The position numbers were made by a program, and so were the translations under genes. 64,000 nucleotides of DNA from Aricia agestis. Lineage: Eukaryota; Arthropoda; Insecta; Lepidoptera; Lycaenidae. The notes beneath the pieces were generated by a model. It ran no database searches. It had not been told where the DNA came from and saw only the letters and a program-made list of their open reading frames with translations. The stretch is taken from assembly GCF_905147365.1 (NCBI RefSeq), contig NC_056412.1, forward strand, positions 10,594,001 through 10,658,000, written 5' to 3'. Every line of letters starts with the position of its first letter. The first letter of the stretch is position 1. This document shows, one piece after another, positions 20,857 to 31,639 of the stretch.

Positions 20857-22069
20857 TATTTAATAATGTTAATTTCATAGAGATATATACTAAATATTTA
20901 GTGTACATTACGCATTTTAATAACTATTTGCTTTATTCATATACTTCTATATAATATGTAATGTAATATAATATAATTACTTACTAATAATAAGCAACTA
21001 TTAATAGAATTTGTATTTTAGGCATATTCACACAGTCCATTTATTGTGTGTATTTTTCAAACAATAACATGTTTATTTTTCAAACAAGATTAATCTTTCA
21101 GAGTATAAAATAGTTTAAGTATAAAAAATCTGCCGCTTGTCGTCTTCTAACTGTTAAATAAAATTATAATCAAATATCAATACGGGATATTTGAAATAAA
21201 AACATGTAGTTTTTAAATATTTAAACTTTTCCTTTCTCGCTGAAGAGTGAAACTAAATAGTATTCGAGTACGAACTCAGAATGGCAGTAACTTTCAGTGG
21301 AAGTATTATTTGCTCTCAAAAGAACAATGTCGGACAAACATTGGGATTACATTCTCCGGAGATGATTTTAAAGAATCCATTTTCATATCTTCTATCTAGG
21401 AAATATTTAAAGGCGAAATCTCGGTAGGAAATGTTTTGTTCAACATAAAATACTTTGTGATTGTTTGTATTTGTATTAATTTGTATTTAACTCCATTGTG
21501 CAAAGAACTCGTTTATACTGTTACTAATTATTGCAATCGACAAAACATATTAATTACCAAAATTATTTCATTCTTAAATCCTATCTAATAGAAACTGAAA
21601 ACAGAGCAAACAGAACCATAACAATATCATAATTCATAGCTAATTACGTTACAACCACAGAATATTTTTTGTAAGCCGGCCCCTAGACGATCAATAATAA
21701 TTATTTTACTGTGCAATAACACGCTTCAATTTTATTGAACAGTTTATTTGACAATTAGATTGAAGGCGCGCGATGTTCAATATCAACCCCACCTAACCTA
21801 ACCCAACCAAAAATGTGATAATATAGCGGCAATAAAATTGCTCGTCTAGGTACGTACGTATTTTATATTTTGTTGATGGCAGATAGAGCACTGCAGAGAC
21901 GGTTGCTGAAAAAGTCTAAACACTAGAAAGAAATTATTATACAAAAATAAAGAAAGAATAATAATACATAATAATGGATCGGCTGAAGGTCCTACTTTTT
22001 AGGGTGATTGTAATAAGAGTATAATTGAAGTCATGTTTGATGTTTGTTACATACCTAGGTATCAAATTA
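20857..22069. other. Gene-free AT-rich sequence
   Basis: Nothing recognised. Confidence 0.4.
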
Positions 22070-22430
22070 TCCTACTAAGTAATATTATAAAGGCGAAAGT
22101 TTGTTTGGATGTTTGTTACTCTTTGACGCAAAAACTACTGAATGGATTTTAATGAATCTTTACAATAATATAGTTTATACATCAGAATAATAATATAGGC
22201 TATAATTTTAACCGACTTTCAAAATGGGGGAGGTTTTATGTTCATTTTTATGTTCAACGATCACTCCGCCGTTTGTAAACCGATTTTCAAAATGTTTCTT
22301 TTGGTGGAAAGGGTATCATACCAATTTGGTACTATATTCACTAAAGTGGTGACCTGCAGATGAAGGTCCATATAAAATCCATTCATCCAAATTTCATTCA
22401 TCATCATCATCACTACCATAATATATCATG
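22070..22430 (+). mobile_element. Helitron-like element with ACCGACTTTCAAAATGG body
   Basis: Starts TCCTACTAAGTAATATTATA then GGCGAAAGTTTGTTTGGATG, continues ACCGACTTTCAAAATGGGGG, ACTCCGCCGTTTG and TGGTGACCTG and stops at a (CAT)n run. A near-complete minus-strand relative is at 24768-25340. Confidence 0.65.
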
Positions 22431-22529
22431 CATCGTCCCATAATTATGTTGAGCGTATTATTGCCGTGTTATTGGTACTTTTCATAGTATAGTCATTTAG
22501 ACTGATACTCGAGTTTGTCTCAAAAAAAT

Positions 22530-22908
22530 GTATACTTTAATATTATAATTTATAAGGCTGAAGAGTTTGTTTCTTTGTTTGCTTAAACGCGATAATCTCA
22601 GGATCTGCTAGTCCGATTTAAAAAAATATTTCAGTGGCTATAAATTATCACGCTAAAACTAATAGGACCGAAGAAACAAGAGGAAAATGTGGAAAAAACG
22701 GGGAAAATTATTAGAAAGGGTTTATCTCACTGGAGAAATTATTCATGTATACTGTAGAACAATAATTGTAATAAAGTAAATAAAGTATTTGAAAAAAAAT
22801 ATGTTATTTAGCACAGATATAGAGTAGACTACGTGAAGGGACATAAGCAATTTTATAGCGGGAAAATGTACCCTAATTTATGCGGGCGAAGCCGCGCGGG
22901 ACATCTAG
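22530..22908 (+). mobile_element. Non-autonomous Helitron (GCGGGCGAAGCCGCG family), copy 2
   Basis: AATATTATAATTTATAAGGC start, AATCTCAGGATCTGCTAGTC inside, and TGCGGGCGAAGCCGCGCGGG, then ACATCTAG|T at the end. Confidence 0.8.
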
Positions 22909-22999
22909 TAATTTTCTAAATAAAGAACTGTACAAGTATATAGAGAAGTAATATATTTGAATACAATAATGTTTGCAGCAAATAAGCATCGGAATAAAG

Positions 23000-24211
23000 C
23001 TTAAAACAAACCTACGCGTCAGTGACAGGAGACGCGGTACGCGATACGGGAGCGTCTGCAACGCGAAACTAGCCGTGCACACCTGCGCGACTACGGCGCG
23101 AACCGTCAAACTTCATTTGTTAATGAACAGTCACTGAAGACGCGCGACTTTATCTGGTGTATGCCAACTGTTGTGGTAATGACATCCTCATACTTAATAT
23201 CAGAGTCCGATGCATCGGACGGACGGACATGAGGGTTGCGAGATGCTAAGCTTGCTTTTGATTTGGAAGGTGCAGAGGAATAAAACACGTCCACAATGGT
23301 CAAGTTGAATTGCTTTAGGCGCCTACCACACGTGCATGCTTGACTACAGATTTGCTTGCATGCCGGCTTGAACACTGAACATTGTGCGTGTAGTTGGTAA
23401 AACTGTAGTACGCGCAAGCCCCAAAGTTTGTCTTGTTGTTTTTTAAACTTGCTTGAAATTCAGGCATGCCTTCGTGTAGACTTGTCTGCGCGTGTGGTTA
23501 GAAGTTCAGTGTTCAAGCCGCTCTTTGTCAGTCAAAATATGGTGTTAAAATGCGCGCACGCTGCTATAAAATGGCAGATTTACGTACATATTATAAACGT
23601 CAGTTTGCAACTGAATTCATTGAATTATAAAAATCTCTGCTCGCTCTGTGGAAGATCAAATCGAAAAATTATTCTGACAGGAATGAAAAAAAATATGCAT
23701 ATGAAAAAAAATATTTTATTTATGCATTATCAATTTTGTCACTAGCAAACACTGGAAAAATGAAAGCAGAAGAATTAGTTCTTCATTGAGAAACATTGTG
23801 TGTAAAAACAATGTCTTGCACACTTCTTGCAAAACAAACTTGCCGAGAGGCAAGAATGCGGCTTGCGCATGCAGGTGGTAGATAAGTCAGTCTTACATCT
23901 TTTCATGCGAGAAGCATGCGCTAGCAAAACTGTGTTCAAGCATGCACATGTGGTAGGTGCCTTAATATCATGACACAATCTATCAAAACGTAAACAAATA
24001 AAAAAATCATAAACTAAAGAGTTGTACAAAATAATATAAAAATGGTTTTAAAAAAGAAGTCTAGTTATGTACACTTCAAAACAGGCGTCTGACAACTTGA
24101 CGCACATGTTTCGCTTTGCCGACGCGAACATTTCGCGTCGCAGTCGCGTCCGCCGCGCGGTAGACGCTACCGCTTCACAGTCGCTTTGGTCGCGTAGGTT
24201 TGTCCTAAGCA
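23000..24211. mobile_element. TIR element (ACAAACCTACGCG ends) containing a nested TIR element
   Basis: Left GCTTAAAACAAACCTACGCG and right CGCGTAGGTTTGTCCTAAGC are inverted repeats, followed inward by GCG-rich blocks (CGCGGTACGCGATACGGG... / ...CGTCCGCCGCGCGGTAGACG). ATAAA flanks both ends and may be the target duplication. The interior is occupied by another element at 23318-23962. Confidence 0.65.
23318..23962. mobile_element. Nested TIR element (AGGCGCCTACCACACGTGC ends)
   Basis: Left GGCGCCTACCACACGTGCAT pairs with right ATGCACATGTGGTAGGTGCC. Many CTTGC and GCATGC motifs and a further internal inverted pair (GCCGGCTTGAACACTGAAC / GTTCAGTGTTCAAGCCGC, 23363-23519) are present. No transposase. 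Confidence 0.65.
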
Positions 24212-24437
24212 TAAATGTGTAAAACTATTGTATGCCAATACTCGTTCAAATATCCAAGAATAATTTTCTATAACTGGGAGTAACATGAATAAAATTAAGA
24301 TGAAACAGTAAGAATAATCTTATTGTCATATTATTCTCTCTATTACAGCTTTATTTATGCATAATATTATGATGAAGAGCAATAAGGCGCGCAGTTCGCA
24401 ATTCGCATTTTCTTTGCAATCAAAATACATAATATTA

Positions 24438-24708
24438 CTAGATGTCCCGCGCGGCTTCGCCCGCGTAAATTAGGAATTTTACAGAAACCGTACATTTTTT
24501 AAAAATATTTCCCCCGTTTTTCCCACATTTTTCTGAGTTTCTTCGGTCGTATTAGTCTTAGCGTGATAATATAATATAACCTATAGTCTTACTCGATAAA
24601 TGATCTATCTAACACTAAGATAAGTTTTTAAATCGGACCTGTAGTTCCTGAGATTGACGCGTTCAAGCAAACATACTCTTCAGGTTTATAATATTAGGTA
24701 GGTATAGA
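24438..24708 (-). mobile_element. Non-autonomous Helitron (GCGGGCGAAGCCGCG family), copy 3
   Basis: The left end CTAGATGTCCCGCGCGGCTT is the reversed 3' terminus; the right end CAGGTTTATAATATTAGG...TATAGA is the reversed 5' TCTATA start. Confidence 0.82.
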
Positions 24709-24767
24709 TTTTTTTTAATTATCGCTTGACAAACTCGAGTCTCGATCTAAAAGACTATGAAATGGTA

Positions 24768-25340
24768 TAATATGGTAGTGATGATGATGATGATGATGAA
24801 TGTAATTTGTATAGTAGCATATGCTTTCTGTTCTTAAAACAACGCCGAAACTCCCAAACTTGTATCTATAAAGAATCAGGAGTTCTCTCAGCACCTTCCG
24901 AACCACGGTATACCAGGTATATCTCGGTGCAAAATCTTACTTGTTGGTAGCATATGCTTAGAATACTTCTCACGAAACCGAAGTCACCACATGTTTCCCT
25001 ATAAGTTTTGAGGAGTTCCCTCGATTACTTATGGATCCTTCATCGGATCACCACTTTTGTGAATATAATACCAAATTGGGATGATACCCTATATACCAAA
25101 AGAAAAATTTTGAAAATCGGTTAACAAACGGCGGAGTAATCGTTAAATATAAGAAAACGAACATAACACCTCCCCCATTTTGAAAGTCGGTTAAAATTGT
25201 AGCCTTTGTGTTATTCTGATGTATAAATTATTGTAAAGTTTCATGAAAATCCGTTCAGTAGTTTTTGCGTGAAAGAGTAACAAACATCCATTCATCCACA
25301 CATCCATACATCCAAACAAACTTTCGCCTTTATAATATTA
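24768..25340 (-). mobile_element. Helitron-like element with ACCGACTTTCAAAATGG body and (GAT)n
   Basis: Minus-strand copy of the 22070 family: reversed start CTTTCGCCTTTATAATATTA at 25321-25340, reversed CCCCCATTTTGAAAGTCGGT near 25170, and a GATGATGATGATGATGATGA run at 24778-24798 at the far end. It abuts another Helitron's CTAG end at 25341. Confidence 0.7.
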
Positions 25341-25474
25341 CTAGCTATTTGACCGAGCTTTGCTCGGTATTCGATAAAACACGAATTAAATGAAATTTTC
25401 AAAAAATGATTCCTAGCTAGATCGATTTATCGACCCCGAATCCCCCTATATACAAAATTTCCGAGATTCAATTA

Positions 25475-25571
<97 letters not shown>

Positions 25572-25590
25572 ATTATAATTGAATCTCGCG
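25341..25590 (-). mobile_element. Helitron (CCGAGCAAAGCTCGGTCA end family), expanded by (TA)n
   Basis: CTAGCTATTTGACCGAGCTT at the left is the reversed 3' end with a terminal hairpin (CCGAGC/GCTCGG). A sister copy, forward, ends at 35241. The inner part contains a long (TA)n tract at 25476-25563, flanked by ATTCAATTATAATTATA and TATAATTATAATTGAAT. Confidence 0.7.
25476..25563. repeat. (TA)n microsatellite, about 88 bp
   Basis: Uninterrupted TA dinucleotides, flanked by inverted copies of ATTCAATTATAATTAT, so the whole block can form a long hairpin. Confidence 0.97.
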
Positions 25591-25614
25591 TCTATACGTG
25601 GCTATATCTTGGAG

Positions 25615-25887
25615 CCGTGGTCCACAACCTTTTTTTCATGCGGGCCTCAAACTTGTTTTGGTCTTGCTGTCGCGGGCCGCAACAAAAAATTTTTTAGGGT
25701 TAAAAAATAATGTTCTTCAAAATTAATTAACGATTAAAAATGGACAAAAATCACGACTTTCACTACGGCTTTACACTATTTTGCCAGTGGGGGCGAATTT
25801 TAAAGTGGTTTAACATTACGCGGGCCACAAATAAAGTCCCGGCAGCGGGCCGCATGCTGCCCGCGGGCCGTCGGTTGAAAATAGCTG
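25615..25887. mobile_element. hAT MITE with perfect 8-bp target duplication
   Basis: TCTTGGAG at 25607-25614 and 25888-25895 flanks an element starting CCGTGGTCCACAACC and ending GGGCCGTCGGTTGAAAATAG plus CTG. GCGGGCC blocks lie just inside both ends. A decayed relative in the opposite orientation is at 43279-43409. Confidence 0.88.
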
Positions 25888-26039
25888 TCTTGGAGCGTGA
25901 CTGAATAAGTCATGTCGCAAAAATTAACTACACACTACTATCAATATGTTAACAGGTTACCTGGCACTCCTGGCAGAAATTGCTTTAGAGTAAGTAATAA
26001 GGCCACCTTTGTATACATGTTTGATTTATTAAATGTTTG

Positions 26040-26100
26040 TTTATATAAATTTTATCGTTATGTTTGTGCACAATAAAGTTCATTTGTTTGTTTGTTTACA
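26040..26100 (+). mobile_element. Retroposon 3' tail (GTGCACAATAAAGT then (TTTG)n)
   Basis: TGTTTGTGCACAATAAAGTT is followed by a (TTTG)n run. Similar in layout to 4577-4650 and 45085-45168. Family unassigned. Confidence 0.5.
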
Positions 26101-26456
26101 TATAGGTATAACGTGCTGCATCAAAGCCCAATACTTTCGTTATTTTGATGTCTTGAACAGTGTCAGTCTCTAACAGCAGCTTAATCTTAAAAGAACTTAA
26201 GTATTTTGATTATTATGATAATAATAAGTAGATGATAACAATAAGTAACATATTATAATCTATAATAATAATAATGACTATTCATTGAAACTAGAGATAA
26301 CCCAATGGTTGAAATTCGACCTTTTTAATTATCTAATATATCTTCTTTGTGCTCCCCATTTAAAGTATTGACTATTTCAGATTTCCATTTTCCGATAATC
26401 TTATATAATATATAATATAATATATAATAATTATTTCATTATCAGATAATTCATTT

Positions 26457-26885
26457 TTTAACCGACTCCAAAAAGGAGGAGGTTATATGTTCGGCTGTGG
26501 ATTTTTTTTTTTATTTGTGTATGTTCAATGATTACTCCGCCGTTTGTGAACCGATTTTCGAAATTTTTGTTTTGTTGTATTAGGTTTCACTCCAATTTGG
26601 TACCATGTTCACAAAAGTGGTGACCTGATGATGGGATCCATGAGTAATCCAGGGAACTCCTCTAAATTTATATGGAAACATATGGTGATTTTGGTTTTAT
26701 AAGAAGCATCCTAAGCATATGCTACCAAAACGCAAGATTTTGCACCGAAGTATACTATGGTTCCGAAGATACTAAGAGAACTCTGGATTCCTTATAAATA
26801 CAAGTTCGCGGGTTAAGGCGCTGTTTTAAGAACTGAAAGCATATGCTACTATGCAAATTAAATTCATCATCATCATCATCATTAC
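26457..26885 (+). mobile_element. ACCGACTCCAAAAAGGAGGAGG-family repeat with (CAT)n end
   Basis: ACCGACTCCAAAAAGGAGGA start; TGATTACTCCGCCGTTTGTG, CAATTTGGTACCATGTTCAC and TGGTGACCTGATGATGGGAT inside; ends at CATCATCATCATCATCATTA. Related to 22210, 25170 and 61771. Confidence 0.7.
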
Positions 26886-27030
26886 CACGTCAGGGTCACC
26901 AATGTCACCAAAATTAAACATAACAAATTCAGCCTTAACTCCAGAGCGTAAGGCACACATTTGACATTACTTTGAGAAGTAAGCTGCTTCGATAATACAA
27001 GTAAGTACATGCATGTCTCCGAGGAATATA

Positions 27031-27341
27031 CGTGGGAGAGCCATGCTTCGGCACGAATGGGCCGGCTCGACCGGAGAAATACCACGTTCTCACAGAAAAC
27101 CGGCGTGAAACAGCGCTTGCGCTGTGTTTCGCCGAGTGAGTGAGTTTACCGGAGGCCCAATCCCCTACCCTATTCTCTTCCCTTCCCATCCTTACCCTCC
27201 CCTATTACCCTGTTCCGTCTTAAAAGGCCGGCAACGCACTTGCAGCTCTTCTGATGCTGCGAGTGTCCATAGGCGACGGAAGTTGCTTTCCATCAGGTGA
27301 CCCGTTTGCTCGTTTGCCCCCTTATTTCATTTTTTAAAAAA
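27031..27341 (+). mobile_element. SINE (Metulj-like), copy 5, full length
   Basis: CGTGGGAGAGCCATGCTTCG to CCCCCTTATTTCAT and tail; the best complete plus-strand copy. A GCTCGACC stretch resembles an RNA polymerase III B box, though weakly. Confidence 0.93.
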
Positions 27342-29584
27342 TGTCTCACTTCCGAAATCGCCGAGATATTATTCACCTACTATTCTGGAAAACAACCTAA
27401 TTTCAACCTTATGCCTTGCGTTTAGCGTTCATTAGTACAATAACTGTTTGCCGTCTCGCCTGTGGTCTCGCTTCATCTGTCAAGCGAGCGGCGCGATGCC
27501 TTAGTATGCAACCGCCTGCGCCATAGACCACGCGCACCTGGGGCACAATTCTCAGGATGTGAGAAAAGTTCATCTTCGAATAAAATACCGAATTATGAGA
27601 TTTTTACGAGCGTAACACAATTTGTGTATTCTCAAAACTTCACATTCAAAATATTTCATGCAAAGATCGCTCGAGTCGAACGAGTGGGACCGGTTATAGA
27701 TGTCCTAATTTATTTATTTTTTTAATTTCCCCCGTACAGTATACAGGCCAATTATTACATTGTTTTGCCTTATTACATAGTTATATGATGTTTATTTTTT
27801 ACATATTTTAGCTTACATTACTTCATATACTTACGTTATACTTTCTTTAATTTTAATTATTATACTTTTTTATACCTACTTATATTTTTTATTCAACATT
27901 TCCTTTCACAAACAATACATTTTACATTCTTTCTATACAGTAGCAGCACGAGTGTCCGATTCGAGTGTGCTTATAATACTTAATAATTTTATACAAAGTT
28001 ATAGTACTATACAGTAGTGGGTTGCCATTTTATAACGTGTAGCCGGTTTTCTTTTGCCTTTCGGTATTTTCGCCTTTATTAATTTTATTTTCACAAAAAA
28101 AAATATATCAAAATTTCACAGGTTTTAAATTTACAATATGACTTAATAGTATTACAGTAAGACAAATATTTATTTACACTATATTTTTATAAAATAAATA
28201 ACAAGTATTACAATATATTTATGAAGTATTCTAATGTAAGACACAATACATTTCTAACAATACAATAAATTTAAATAAAGATTCTTTAGTGCAGTTACGT
28301 TTGTTGTATTTGCTGATCAAATACACACAAAGTTTTTTATGCATTGGAAAGAAATACATACAATGTTACAATAATATAACAATTACAAGGAACACAGATT
28401 AAAACGGTGATTAACATAACACAATTCACATCAACACAATTACAAACACTAAAATTTATTGCAGTTAAAATTGTTGTATTTGGAGTACAAATACATACAA
28501 GATTTTTTTTTTTATAAATATATACAATATAATCTATATATATTACATACACTACTTTTATAGATGTCCGAATTCGGACACCACATGTGGCCGCTTGGAA
28601 GTTGAAGCGTTCGAGACCGGTTTCCTGCACGATATATTATATCGTGCAGGAAACGATAAAAGGAAAAATATATTTGTTGCTAATAGTTAGTGTATTCTCA
28701 AAACACTCGAAATATTTCGTGTAAAGATCGCTCGAGTCATACAACTTACAAGTGCTAGGGACCGGTAGATGTCCGAATTCGTACACAAATTCACCCTCCT
28801 ATTGGTGGATATGTAGCAAAGTAGTTGTCAAATAAATAAATTACGAACAAATATTCGTGCTTGTGTTTCTTTTACGATATAATTCCCTACTTATAAGTTA
28901 ATGTATTTAAAAGAAACTATTTATAATTTCGTTAAGTTAGAGTAGCTTGTACAAATGTGTATTCTGTGGAGTTGCTGAATTAGACTATTAAAATTTTATC
29001 AGAACTTTTGTTCTATTATGTAGTTTATATACGTTTTAGGATAATGACGTTTATTATAATATGGGAACTAATTTTTGAGCGGTTATTTAAATATTTGAGA
29101 TGTTATTATGATCAGTTTAAAAAAATATTGAGCAGTTATTTAATTTTATGGCGGTTGATTAATTATTGCGACTGTAAAACATGGACAGTAATAAAAAATT
29201 AATTGAACAGTCCAATAACTGAATGAGAGATAAAAATGATGGAATGAGCGGTTCGATAACGACTTAACAGTAGGCTTACTTAACCACGGATACCGTAGCG
29301 GGGAGGAGGGGGGGTAGTGCTAGTTCCAAAAGTTTCAAATATTCTGGCAGACTGAAGATTCAGCTATCTGGTACCGACTTCAAAATGATGAAGATTGAGT
29401 ACAGTTGTTAATAGTTGAGTTTGAAAAATTATTTAATACTTTTTAGTTCATATTATAAGGATGTTATTATTGTTTTTACCTTGGAAGTCGGTTTTAATTT
29501 TTGTTAAAAATAATAATTATTTGACAACAGACGTCAAAAAAAGAGTATAATTCGTATAATATGTATACTGTATTAATATGTACA
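27342..29584. other. Gene-free AT-rich region with duplicated GATCGCTCGAGTC segments
   Basis: A roughly 90-bp segment (GTGTATTCTCAAAAC...AAAGATCGCTCGAGTC...GACCGGT) occurs at 27625-27700 and 28690-28770 in the same orientation, about 1.07 kb apart. The motif GATGTCCGAATTCG occurs at 28563 and 28770. A palindrome is at 28620-28654. 29330-29515 is the end of the ACCGACTTCC-family element (TTGGAAGTCGGTTTTAATTT). No LTR termini (TG...CA), so a retrotransposon is not claimed. Confidence 0.5.
28620..28654. repeat. Perfect short palindrome
   Basis: GTTTCCTGCACGATAT and ATATCGTGCAGGAAAC are separated by three bases. Confidence 0.95.
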
Positions 29585-29840
29585 GGCTTGTCAGTTGTCA
29601 ATTGTCATTCAAAAAGATTGTAGTGTGCACCATGCACATTGTAGTGTGTACCATGCACATTGTAGTGTGTAAGTATAATGTTTTATTTATTAAAAAATGT
29701 ATGATAAAAGCTTAAATTTAAAATAATATTAGCTCGATGCACTCCTTCCCCATATAAACTATAACTGTGCAAAATTTCATTCAATACGTTTCCGCATTTT
29801 TCGTCAAAAGGGATCTAAAGTTTTTTGCTCGCGTATTAAT
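29585..29840 (-). mobile_element. Helitron (GGTCGAATTTCGACC-end family), 3'-truncated copy
   Basis: Reverse of the 36541 copy: GCACTCCTTCCCCATATAAA and CGTCAAAAGGGATC up to the reversed start GCTCGCGTATTAAT. It contains a private 22-bp tandem (CATTGTAGTGTGTACCATGCA) at 29618-29672. Confidence 0.75.
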
Positions 29841-30545
29841 ATAATATGATGTTAAGATGGTCGGTCGTGAAATTTATAAATCGCTTGTACAGTTGTACCT
29901 ACATTTAATAAAATATTTAAAATTGTGTCATTATTTTAATCATTAACCTACTTTCCGTTACTGAACAAAAGAAACAGATAATGACAATACAAAGCCAACA
30001 ATGAAAATTGTAATAAATATAATTATACTCGCATTCGAACGCAGTCATAATTTTAAGGACTTTTTAATTTGTGCCTACGCTGCATTGTTGGCAACGAATT
30101 TTCCTATCCAACTGTTTACACTTTACAACTTTGTATAATATACAACTATGTTTTAGTTTAAGTGGCGTAGATATAAACTGTATAATATACAGCATAATAA
30201 TTGTAATATTATTTTGTTTGCTACCAATTACTGATATACTGCATTAAATAAATGAGAAATTTGTATACTCAGCAAGTATGACTATAAAGTGGATATGTTA
30301 TAAAAGGAAATTAAAAACATAAGATACTCATAGGTACGCTTATTCCCAGGCTAATGTAAACAAGACCATAAATCTATTCCTTATAATAAAGCTATAAAAA
30401 TGTTTGTCTATTTTACAAGCATGAAATATGAACACACGATTTTAGGTATCATAAATTTTATGGTGGAACGCAAGAAAATATAAGAAAGAACTAGATATTA
30501 CTATCCGCGCTAAGGAGGTGCTTCGCTGGAGCAACGAGATTGATA
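29841..30545. other. Gene-free AT-rich sequence
   Basis: Nothing recognised. Confidence 0.4.
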
Positions 30546-31637
30546 TGTCGCAGCCGACTGGTTTAAATAGCCGTTCAATCAAACAGCTAGCCCTTTGACA
30601 GAACAACGCCATTCAATCACACGGCTATACGTCGTTTAGCCGACTTGTTGACTACAACCTTCAACACTACAGCTAGACGACGCTTAGCCAACTGGTTTGT
30701 TTTTGTTTTGGCGGGGGGCTGCGCCCCCCGTGCTCCCCTTTTATTTGACGGCGGTTGCCGGCTGCTGCCGCAGCTCGCTCGCTGCGCTCGCTCGGCTCCC
30801 TCTGTGTTGTGGTCTAAGTTCTAACCTAACCTAACCAACTTTTGGACTTTCTGGATTGTGTTTGTTTTTGTTTCCTTCCCTTCCCTTTCGGGGGAGGCTG
30901 CCTCCATCCATTTCATAATCCCGTAATTTCTCCTCCAATATTTGTTGAAATTTTAATTCACTCGTATGTGCCTCCACAATTTTTGTCTCTTTAATAACAC
31001 TTGTAACTTTTATTAACTACTTTCTTTCTGAAAAACAACCACAAACACCAACAAACACCTGCTAGTTGACGCCATATCTATAATATAAAAATGAGTCGCT
31101 GAATGTGTTGCTAAGCGCAAAACTCGAGAACGGTTGGACCGATTTCGCTAATTCTTTTTTTTAAATATTCCTTGAAGTACGAGGATGGTTCTTACGGAGA
31201 GAAAAATTAAAAAAAAATCCTGAAAAAGTCTAAAAACAACACTTTTCTATACTCCCATACAAAAGATTTGTGATAATACTTAAAAGTCAAATATATAAAA
31301 ATGGATTTTCAATTATGTTAGTAACGCTAAAACTCGAAAACGGCTGAACGGGTTGGGCTAATTTTAGTCTTAAAATATTCGTAGAAGTCCAGGGAAGGTT
31401 TTAAATTGACACGAAGTTCACCGGGACAGCTAGTTGTAAATAAAACGCACCTAGCGCCGCAGCGGTGCGCGCTGAACTACTTCAATTAGACGGCGGCTTT
31501 TGAATCAGCTGTAGTGTTGAACGTTTTGAGCGACTAAAATATTCAATATAAAAGCTAGACGTGTGATTGAATGGCGTTGTTCAGTCAAAGGGCTAGCTGT
31601 TTGATTGAACGGCTATTTAAACCAGTCGGCTGCGACA
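30546..31637. mobile_element. TIR element (TGTCGCAGCCGACTGG ends), 1.09 kb, with nested Helitron
   Basis: Inverted ends of about 90 bp: TGTCGCAGCCGACTGGTTTA... at the left, exact reverse complement at the right with few mismatches. GATA flanks both sides. The interior has the GC-rich palindrome GGGGGGCTGCGCCCCCC, CGCTCGCTGCGCTCGCTCGG, and a Helitron at 31077-31433. No transposase frame. Confidence 0.8.
31077..31433 (+). mobile_element. Nested Helitron (AACTCGAGAACGGTTGGACC)
   Basis: TCTATAATATAAAAATGAGT start, CCGGGACAGCTAG|T end. It contains two diverged repeats of the AAAACTCGARAACGG--GRAC module, suggesting a composite of two related elements. Confidence 0.8.
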
Positions 31638-31639
31638 GA

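Noticed and set aside
24778..24798. (GAT)n run as a stand-alone regulatory or coding repeat
   Set aside because: It is part of the Helitron-like family; the same run occurs at the equivalent place at 22400 and 26864.
30820..30838. CCTAA repeats (also near 18661 and 21790) resembling the insect telomere repeat
   Set aside because: Only two or three units, inside or near ordinary repeats; far too short for telomeric DNA.
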